From NCBI GenBank assembly GCA_030524105.1, contig JAUNHE010000004.1, positions 81,394-145,393 of the forward strand: a DNA stretch of 64,000 bases, written 5' to 3'. Position numbers and translations under genes: made by a program. Position 1 is the stretch's first letter. Every line of letters begins with the position of its first letter. Below the pieces are notes generated by a model. That model was not told the DNA's origin. It did no database searches and saw only the letters and a program-made list of their open reading frames with translations. This DNA comes from Rothia sp. (in: high G+C Gram-positive bacteria). GTDB taxonomy: Bacteria; Actinomycetota; Actinomycetes; Actinomycetales; Micrococcaceae. Positions 58,144 through 64,000 of the stretch are shown one piece after another.

Positions 58144-58455
58144 TTGGAAAGAAAATATCTGCCAGAATTCAGTTTCTATCATACAGATTTTCCATTCAAG
58201 GAGCCTGTATATCACAATAGCGGATTCTTGAATTATGAAGAATTTGAAGAGTTTATAAATAAAATTCCCAGGAAAATTTATAAGCAATGTATTGAGTGGG
58301 CTGAAAACTTCGAAAAAGAATTTAATGAAGATGAAAATGGTGATTATACTTTTTCATCACAAAAAGTTCGGGCAAAAATCGACCGCAAATATATCAGACT
58401 AGCGGAGATTTTGGCTGAAGAAGGATTTGAATTCAAACTTGAGATATGGTGGTAA
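58144..58455 (+). CDS. Hypothetical acidic protein
   Basis: A 103-residue frame rich in Glu, Phe, Lys and Tyr (LNYEEFEEFINKIPRK, WAENFEKEF), AT-rich like its neighbours. Its only near-normal start is TTG 58144 without a convincing ribosome site; it directly follows the stop of the rep fragment. The composition resembles small immunity-type proteins. The 3' end overlaps the minus-strand rep relic. Confidence 0.4.
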   Translation: MERKYLPEFSFYHTDFPFKEPVYHNSGFLNYEEFEEFINKIPRKIYKQCIEWAENFEKEFNEDENGDYTFSSQKVRAKIDRKYIRLAEILAEEGFEFKLEIWW

Positions 58456-59150
58456 TGTTAAAATTTTTAACTATCACGTTTTTCGTAATCCTGAACGTAC
58501 CGCCCAGCAGTTGACTTGGATACTCTTGTATCCGCTCATCACGCGTCTTTTGCCTGATCTCTGCGGATTTTTTCCCCAAAGAAGATCCCCAGCGTTTACG
58601 GTTCGTTACTGTCTGCTCGGGCGTAATATTCCGCCACACCCACCGAGCAATCGAATTAGCCACCTGAAGAACCTCGCCCTCGCCCATTGGGCCGCGTGAA
58701 AACTCATCAGCAATCACCGAAGCATTCTTCAGCGATGCAAAGGCATAAACCGTCTCTGACCACTCGGAGTATTCGGTGTACCTCAAACGCGCCCTGTACG
58801 CCCACTGGTGGGTCAAATTGAACAAAGCCACGTTACGACCCTACGACCCACCAAGGAGTCTAAAACCGTCTGAGCACCTCTGTGAGACTCTGGGAGTGCT
58901 CCAATATCTCCAAGGGCCTTTGCGAGGTCCCTAAGCCCGTAGAGGGCTTCTGCCCCCCCCCAATAGGTGTGTGGGCTGGATGGGTTGGGTTCTTGGTGAT
59001 GCGCCCGCCGTAGCCAATATCCCCGCCGAGAACATCCATCAGCCCCTGCTCCACTCGCGCAAACAGATTCACCGGGGTACAGCGAGCAGCGTTAGTCAGA
59101 CATACGGGGTCTTTGAGCGCGTACCAAGTGCTCGGCGTCCCGATACTCCA
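58433..59150 (-). pseudogene. Middle and C-terminal part of a plasmid Rep, three frames
   Basis: On the minus strand three pieces line up. The first reads TWYALKDPVCLTNAARCTP and VEQGLMDVLGGDIGYGGRI; the second YGLRDLAKALGDIGALPE; the third GRNVALFNLTHQWAYRARLR, then YSEWSETVYAFASLKNASV. GRN and the following region resemble the primase C-terminal (PriCT-1) domain of Rep proteins. The frame shifts at a run of nine C at 58953-58961 and again at an 8-bp tandem duplication (TACGACCC twice, 58834-58849). Removing one copy restores GRN in frame. The upstream end abuts a relic CRISPR repeat at 59158. Confidence 0.7.
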
Positions 59151-59157
59151 GCGGCTG

Positions 59158-59306
59158 GACTCATCCCCGACTACGCGGGGAGCACAATGAGTTTCAGACC
59201 GAATCCCCCACTTTTCCCGGCTCACCCCCAACTAGGCGGGAGCACCTGCGATCAAGCTGTCTTCAAACTCGCTTTCGGGGCTCGTCCCGGACCATGCGAG
59301 GAGCAC
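59158..59306 (-). CRISPR. Relic CRISPR block 1 (three drifted repeats)
   Basis: Three repeats, 59158-59185 (one change), 59219-59245 (27 bases, several changes) and 59279-59306 (several changes), are separated by 33-base spacers. Orientation and 61-base period match the main array. The block is flanked by rep debris on its left and runs into the end of the 59619 gene on its right. It is likely inert. Confidence 0.8.
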
Positions 59307-59619
59307 CTTGTGCTTGGAAATTCTGGTAGACCTGGTAGTTGGCCCTAGCCTGCGGGTCCCAGGTATGGGTGATAACTATCTGACGGGGTTTGCTCTCTAG
59401 AGTGCAGAGACCGATAATGCTGTAGATCAAAAGACCTAAATTGAGGCACCAGGGTCCCAGGACTAGGACTAGAAAGAAAATCACTCCCACAGTGGGATGG
59501 TCAGCAGCAACTGCCCCTGTGACCCCTAGACCGATCAGGCTGGTGAAGAATGCTACTCCGGGGTAAACCAGGATGGCTAAAATAAGGTTAACTACGTGGA
59601 ATACGAACGAGCGTATCAT
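59263..59619 (-). CDS. Small membrane protein, C-terminus encoded inside relic CRISPR DNA
   Basis: A 118-residue protein with two or three hydrophobic segments (near residues 5-35 and 45-72, ending LLIYSIIGLCTLE). ATG 59619 follows TTAGGAG at good spacing. The last 20 or so codons (ending RMVRDEPRKRV) are read from a drifted CRISPR repeat and spacer, so the original C-terminus was probably replaced. A truncated inverted copy lies at 55347. No family is recognised. Confidence 0.55.
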   Translation of the reverse strand: MIRSFVFHVVNLILAILVYPGVAFFTSLIGLGVTGAVAADHPTVGVIFFLVLVLGPWCLNLGLLIYSIIGLCTLESKPRQIVITHTWDPQARANYQVYQNFQAQGAPRMVRDEPRKRV

Positions 59620-59687
59620 TTTTGATTTTCTCCTAAGAAGTAAGTTTTTGGTAAGACCTCTGCCTAACCTTTAGGTCCTGTATCTCT

Positions 59688-60058
59688 GGCCCATCCCGAC
59701 TAGGCGGGAAACACAACCCTTGACATTCGCTCTGCTTAGGCTAGTGCGGCTCATCCCCGACTACGCAGGGAACACTGTCGCTACTGACACCAATCTGTGG
59801 TGTCATGCTGGCTCACCCCCAACTACGCAAGGAACACATCCACCACCCGGCTCATCCCCCGACTACGCAGGGAACACACCATCAATAATAGCTAAAGCAC
59901 ACCGGCTGCCGGCTCACCCCCGACTACGCAGGGAACACAATGAGTTTCAGACCGAATCCCCCATCCCTCCCAGCCCACCCGACCAGGCGAGTGACACCAG
60001 GTGGGATATTCGGGTAGATAGGCGGGATAGGCTCACCCCCGAACTATGCAGGGAGCAC
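59688..60058 (-). CRISPR. Relic CRISPR block 2 (seven drifted repeats)
   Basis: Drifted repeats begin at 59688, 59748, 59810, 59849, 59911, 59972 and 60030. Most spacers are 32-34 bases; one (59838-59848) is only 11, suggesting a deletion. Several repeats share the variant end GCAGGGAACAC, a sublineage distinct from the main array. The spacer at 59939 shares its first 25 bases with the spacer at 59186. Orientation matches the main array. Confidence 0.8.
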
Positions 60059-60065
60059 TCTACGA

Positions 60066-60314
60066 GTGCTAGCAGTGCTAGGCGAAACCACAACCAAAAA
60101 GCACCGGTTCACCGCACACATCACAGACACCCAGCGGGTCTTTCTCTGCTCAGAAACCAAAGCCGACCCCCTGTGCAAGACCCTGCGAGCAGACCTGCAC
60201 AGGTATGAGTTTTACCAGCCCAGCCCCAGAATCTTCAGTCTGAGGATAAAACTTCCTGTGCCTACAGCTGCATCTGAGCTCATGGCTGAAATGGGGGTTC
60301 AAGGAGGTAACTGA
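60066..60314 (+). pseudogene. N-terminal fragment of a second plasmid Rep
   Basis: Reads FTAHITDTQRVFLCSETKAD and LRADLHRYEFYQPSP, paralogous to the 57741 fragment. After that point the sequence turns unrelated (FSLRIKLPVPTAASELMAE). The fragment begins immediately after the last relic repeat at 60058, so the rep and CRISPR debris are joined. Confidence 0.6.
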
Positions 60315-60320
60315 AAATAG

Positions 60321-60364
60321 AATCCCAACGTGTGAGCCTTCTACTAAGGCCACACGCTGGGATT
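60321..60364. terminator. Two-part hairpin after the rep fragment
   Basis: AATCCCAACGTGTG (60321-60334) pairs with CACACGCTGGGATT (60351-60364) with one mismatch, enclosing an inner GCCTT/AAGGC stem. The left side is A-rich and the right has little T, so direction is unclear; termination of minus-strand transcription is possible. Confidence 0.5.
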
Positions 60365-60472
60365 GCTGCTAAGAGTGTTCAAGTCGTTGGGTATCGGGCA
60401 CGGACTCAGTCTTTGAAAGAGGCTCGTTACAAGTAGCGTGAAGTCGCTCAAGAAATGGGTTTATGTATTGCT

Positions 60473-60760
60473 TTATAAGGATACTAGGTTTCCTTGTATC
60501 GCTAACACCGCTACACTCACTGCACAACTTGCAACGACACCTGTGACCGTAGCTAGTGCGACAATCACTTTCGTCCTAACCTCCCACTGGGCTCCCAAAT
60601 ACGCCAATGCTAAGCCTCCGCCTACCATCAAGCCGGCTAGCACAGCCCAAACTTCCATTCCTGTTTTGATAGCAGGAACAAAAGTAGCCAAGCCTGCTGT
60701 AATGATTGATGCTGCTGCGCTCAGGATATTCTTGTTTGTTACATTTGGTGCCTCTTGCAT
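60473..60760 (-). CDS. Small three-helix membrane protein, possible immunity partner
   Basis: A 95-residue protein with about three hydrophobic stretches (near residues 12-30, 38-56 and 64-90). ATG 60760 is preceded by AAAGGGG; a GTG two codons earlier is also in frame. It lies 38 bases after the small peptide frame on the same strand. A bacteriocin-immunity-type role is a guess from this arrangement only. A plus-strand frame across it is a shadow. Confidence 0.5.
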   Translation of the reverse strand: MQEAPNVTNKNILSAAASIITAGLATFVPAIKTGMEVWAVLAGLMVGGGLALAYLGAQWEVRTKVIVALATVTGVVASCAVSVAVLAIQGNLVSL

Positions 60761-60798
60761 AGCCACCCCTTTCTTGAAGACTTACAGCTTCTGTGGTG

Positions 60799-61035
60799 TT
60801 AGCAGAACATGCTTCCGACTCCGATGATGCCTCCGGTTACTACTCCACCCGCTGCAGCAGCTATCGCTGCCGGTGGAGTTACCGCGGTGAGCCCTGCTGC
60901 ATCGAAGATATTGATTAAGTCATCTTGAGTGTTCCATTTGATGGTGTATTTTTTGCCATCAATGACCTGGGTCTCGACCTTTATTTGGGTCTGTTCGTTA
61001 GGTGTTCCTTTCGTCCTGCAACGTCTATGTTGCAG
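60799..61035 (-). CDS. Possible small bacteriocin-like peptide
   Basis: The minus strand encodes KYTIKWNTQDDLINIFDAAG then a Gly/Ala-rich hydrophobic tail ending GGIIGVGSMFC. The frame is open from 61077 to the stop at 60799, but no ATG, GTG or TTG lies in it; CTG 61035 is the only plausible codon. An ATG in another frame (61058) stops early. It could therefore be a frameshifted gene. The tail resembles small membrane-active peptides. The remaining bases from about 61036 to 61200 show no supported gene. Confidence 0.3.
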   Translation of the reverse strand: MQHRRCRTKGTPNEQTQIKVETQVIDGKKYTIKWNTQDDLINIFDAAGLTAVTPPAAIAAAAGGVVTGGIIGVGSMFC

Positions 61036-61199
61036 TGATTGGTGTATTTCAATGACATCACCCCAGTAAGTATGAAGTCAACTTAGCAAATAACTATTTG
61101 ATAAAAATTTGGTCACGGTTTATGCAAAAGCACTAGTGAGATGAGGCTCAAAAAATCTTAAAATTTCTCATCTCCAACTGATCTATAGAGTATCCGAGT

Positions 61200-61555
61200 G
61201 ATATGTACTGGGTTCAGTCCACACCTTCCACCCACACCCCACCGGAAGGAATAATAAAACCATGCCCAACAAATACCCCCAAGAATTCAAAGTACGCCAA
61301 AAATTTTTTGGTTGCCCAACCCTGCCGTCTGAGTTCCCAAAACCACTACCCGCAACAACCAAAAAACCTGTCGAGATTTTCCTACACACCTGTGGCATTG
61401 AACTGCACCACCGTAACAACCTGTTACGGACCCCTCCCACTACACAACGAAAATTGTGTGCCAAAAGTCTGTTAGTCTGCCCAAGCTTTCGCACACGATT
61501 TGTCGCCACACCTCATGCATCCAATGACCCAGGAAGTTGTATTTTGAGTTACTAA
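61200..61555 (+). other. Stretch with remnant of an IS3-type OrfA start
   Basis: ATG 61262 begins PNKYPQEFKVR, the typical beginning of IS3-family OrfA, with GGAAGGAATAA upstream. The similarity stops after about 12 residues; the rest (to 61555) is unrecognised. The sequence lies between the accessory genes and the CRISPR array and looks like a transposon end fragment. Confidence 0.4.
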
Positions 61556-61560
61556 GAATA

Positions 61561-61570
61561 GCGAGAGCAC
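61561..61570 (-). repeat. Possible decayed terminal CRISPR repeat
   Basis: GCGAGAGCAC resembles the plus-strand end of the array repeat (GCGGGGAGCAC). It is followed by 31 bases and then the first intact repeat at 61602, so it could be the remains of a further trailer-end repeat cut by the IS fragment. Confidence 0.4.
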
Positions 61571-61601
61571 CTAAATGTAGGATCCAGCCATGAATAGCTT
61601 C

Positions 61602-64000
61602 GGCTCATCCCCGACTACGCGGGGAGCACTTCTGATGCACCAATACTCGACCGGCGCTCCTGGGCTCATCCCCGACTACGCGGGGAGCACTTCCAGATAT
61701 TCGCGACGTCACCGGTCGGCGGGGGCTCATCCCCGACTACGCGGGGAGCACTGCACCTTGTGGGCGTAAGTGTCCTGCTCACGGGGCTCATCCCCGACTA
61801 CGCGGGGAGCACTAGACGCCGCTGCCGCTAACCCCGGTGGCGGCGGGCTCATCCCCGACTACGCGGGGAGCACGGAGCCGGCCATGCGGTCGAAATTGGA
61901 TTCTGCGGCTCATCCCCGACTACGCGGGGAGCACAAGGCTACGGCTAGATTGACGGCGAGGGTGGACGGCTCATCCCCGACTACGCGGGGAGCACGCGAT
62001 TTGCGCGCCGTTCCCGAGGTCCTCCCACGGCTCATCCCCGACTACGCGGGGAGCACACTTGCGTACGATCAGGGTCTATCTCCAGGCAGGGCTCATCCCC
62101 GACTACGCGGGGAGCACAATTTCTCGCCATCCCGAACGATTTGGACCGCGGGCTCATCCCCGACTACGCGGGGAGCACTTTTTGATCAGCGCACCTGCCG
62201 CTTCAGCCGTGGGCTCATCCCCGACTACGCGGGGAGCACGTGAGGTCCTGCCTCTGACTCACGCATCAGCGCGGCTCATCCCCGACTACGCGGGGAGCAC
62301 CATCGACCCCGAGCTAGCCTACCAGCCCGGATAGGCTCATCCCCGACTACGCGGGGAGCACCTACTACTCGACTCACTCTGAGACTGGTGCTGAGGCTCA
62401 TCCCCGACTACGCGGGGAGCACAGTTTGATGCAGTTTGGTGTCATTTAGGTGCCGGGCTCATCCCCGACTACGCGGGGAGCACCGGTTGGGGAGATTTTC
62501 TCGCAGATGCTGGTCAGGCTCATCCCCGACTACGCGGGGAGCACTACCAGGTGTAATTTCTCATGAAACGTTCCCCAGGCTCATCCCCGACTACGCGGGG
62601 AGCACTGGTGCCTCTTGGGGCTCCTCTACGGGCTCCTCGGCTCATCCCCGACTACGCGGGGAGCACCACGCGACGAGGAGTATGTAGGGAGGATGTATAG
62701 GCTCATCCCCGACTACGCGGGGAGCACGTAGCATCGTACCCATTCTACTTCGTAGGCGTGGGCTCATCCCCGACTACGCGGGGAGCACCTTGAGCGTGCA
62801 CGCCTTTAGCCGAGCGCACAGGGCTCATCCCCGACTACGCGGGGAGCACGCCTGCTCAGCATCAAGCCCGGACTGGATCCCCGGCTCATCCCCGACTACG
62901 CGGGGAGCACAGGGTATGCAAAGAGCTCGGGTAGTCGCTGATGGGCTCATCCCCGACTACGCGGGGAGCACTCCTTATGCTGAGACCCCCTCCATGTTGG
63001 ACGGGGCTCATCCCCGACTACGCGGGGAGCACGCTGACGGTGCGGCAAGAATTCGCAACCCCAGCGGCTCATCCCCGACTACGCGGGGAGCACTCAGAGC
63101 TTTCATGATTTCCAGATCTACGGAGAGGCTCATCCCCGACTACGCGGGGAGCACACTAGATCAGAGTCGATCTGGATACCTCGGGAGGGCTCATCCCCGA
63201 CTACGCGGGGAGCACGAAGGTAGGTTTGGTCACCCACCCGATCGCGACGGCTCATCCCCGACTACGCGGGGAGCACAATTTTGCCTGGGAGCACAGCTAA
63301 TCACGAAAGGGCTCATCCCCGACTACGCGGGGAGCACAGCCAGCTTTGCAGACTCCCTAGTCACAGCCGAGGCTCATCCCCGACTACGCGGGGAGCACCC
63401 TGTGGATATGTGGATAAGTCCAGGGCTCATCCCCGACTACGCGGGGAGCACGTCCGCTGGCACGATGGGAGCGTGGTCACTGCCGGCTCATCCCCGACTA
63501 CGCGGGGAGCACATATTCCAGTGTCGATCTAGCAAAATGCGGAGCGGCTCATCCCCGACTACGCGGGGAGCACGACAGTGTCCCTGCTACTGAGGCCTTG
63601 GATATGGGCTCATCCCCGACTACGCGGGGAGCACGGCAGCCGCTATGAGTTAGCCAGAAAATTCTACGGCTCATCCCCGACTACGCGGGGAGCACATTAA
63701 CTCCTCGATGCCTATAAATCCCAGGCTAGGCTCATCCCCGACTACGCGGGGAGCACTATTGGTGCTGTCCATACTCACGGGATGAACGCGGCTCATCCCC
63801 GACTACGCGGGGAGCACCTTATACTGCCCCCTGTGTAAACCACAGGGGGCGGCTCATCCCCGACTACGCGGGGAGCACGCCTCCGTCAGCCTCGATTTTT
63901 ATTACTTTGGAGGCTCATCCCCGACTACGCGGGGAGCACGGAGTTAAAGTTTTTCGCGGTCAGAATGCCGCCGGCTCATCCCCGACTACGCGGGGAGCAC
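61602..64000 (-). CRISPR. Type I-E-like CRISPR array, 40 repeats, continues past the window
   Basis: Forty 28-base repeats, starting with positions 61602, 61663, 61724 and ending 63973-64000, read GGCTCATCCCCGACTACGCG then GGGAGCAC on the plus strand. They appear identical throughout. Spacers are 33 bases, except the one at 63399-63423 (25 bases). The reverse complement starts GTGCTCCCCGCG, has a CCCCGCG/CGGGG-type stem and ends GAGCC, as in the type I-E consensus transcript strand. Transcription should run right to left, with the leader and cas genes expected beyond 64000. No cas gene lies in this window. Frames reading through the array are artefacts. Confidence 0.97.

Noticed and set aside
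58860..59231. A single 123-residue minus-strand frame across the rep relic
   Set aside because: Only its middle is rep sequence; its start reads through a CRISPR repeat and its end is out of frame because of the poly-C run.
59720..60208. A 162-residue plus-strand frame across the relic repeats
   Set aside because: It repeats the same HPRLRREH-type translation of drifted CRISPR repeats and has no gene support.
60438..60827. A plus-strand frame of 129 residues opposite the 95-residue membrane protein
   Set aside because: The minus-strand gene has the clear ribosome site and membrane-helix pattern; the plus frame mirrors it.
61770..63593. Open frames running through the CRISPR array on the plus strand, with repeated SSPTTRG and LIPDYAGST units
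   Set aside because: They are translations of repeats with period 61; the repeating peptide is an artefact of the array.

Overview
The first 52.5 kb read as the core chromosome of an actinobacterium, most likely Micrococcaceae and perhaps Rothia-like. This is an inference from gene content and order, not a database match. Evidence includes a mycothiol-dependent formaldehyde dehydrogenase, NucS, DUF3039 and DUF2017 proteins, rdgB-rph-murI next to DUF2017-clpS, and the order argS-lysA-hom-thrC-thrB-rho-prfA-prmC-tsaC, then wecA-like and atpIBEFHAGDC.

Layout of the core. 0.1-6.2 kb: bcp, tRNA-Leu(UAG), a peptide-type solute-binding lipoprotein, mqo, a YihY protein and an alpha/beta hydrolase. 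6.2-8 kb: formaldehyde detoxification pair (mscR plus an MBL hydrolase). 8-11.5 kb: MFS protein, ADP-ribosylglycohydrolase-family protein and an APH-type kinase. 11.5-15.8 kb: minus-strand run rdgB, rph, MBL hydrolase, murI, DUF2017, clpS. 16-17.9 kb: NAD salvage genes pncB and pncA. 18-25.8 kb: helicase, DUF3039, YbbN-like protein, AI-2E permease, hydrolase, nucS and an MDR oxidoreductase. 26-33.9 kb: the complete F1Fo ATP synthase operon, ending at a 19-bp perfect bidirectional terminator. 33.9-38.7 kb: a lipid-linked glycan cassette (WecA-like, PglF-like, two-domain glycosyltransferase) transcribed into the ATP synthase genes. 39-52.3 kb: epimerase, tsaC, prmC, prfA, rho, the threonine/lysine genes and argS.

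A tRNA-Arg(CCG) at 52.46 kb marks a sharp change. From there to the right edge the DNA is AT-richer, gene-poor and patchy. It holds small hypothetical and membrane proteins, a poly-C frameshifted NmrA-type gene, an internally deleted IS5-like transposase, at least three fragments of plasmid replication (Rep/primase) genes, long perfect hairpins and an inverted partial duplication. It ends in a type I-E-like CRISPR array of 40 identical 28-bp repeats (39 spacers) that runs to the last base. Repeat orientation implies transcription on the minus strand, so the leader and any cas genes should lie beyond position 64000.

The most interesting feature is a set of decayed CRISPR blocks about 1.5-2.5 kb on the trailer side of the live array (59158-59306 and 59688-60058, plus one inverted relic repeat near 55320). 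They keep the 61-bp periodicity but have drifted repeats, share one spacer prefix, and are flanked by broken rep gene pieces. The region looks like the fossil old end of a CRISPR locus broken up by plasmid and IS debris.
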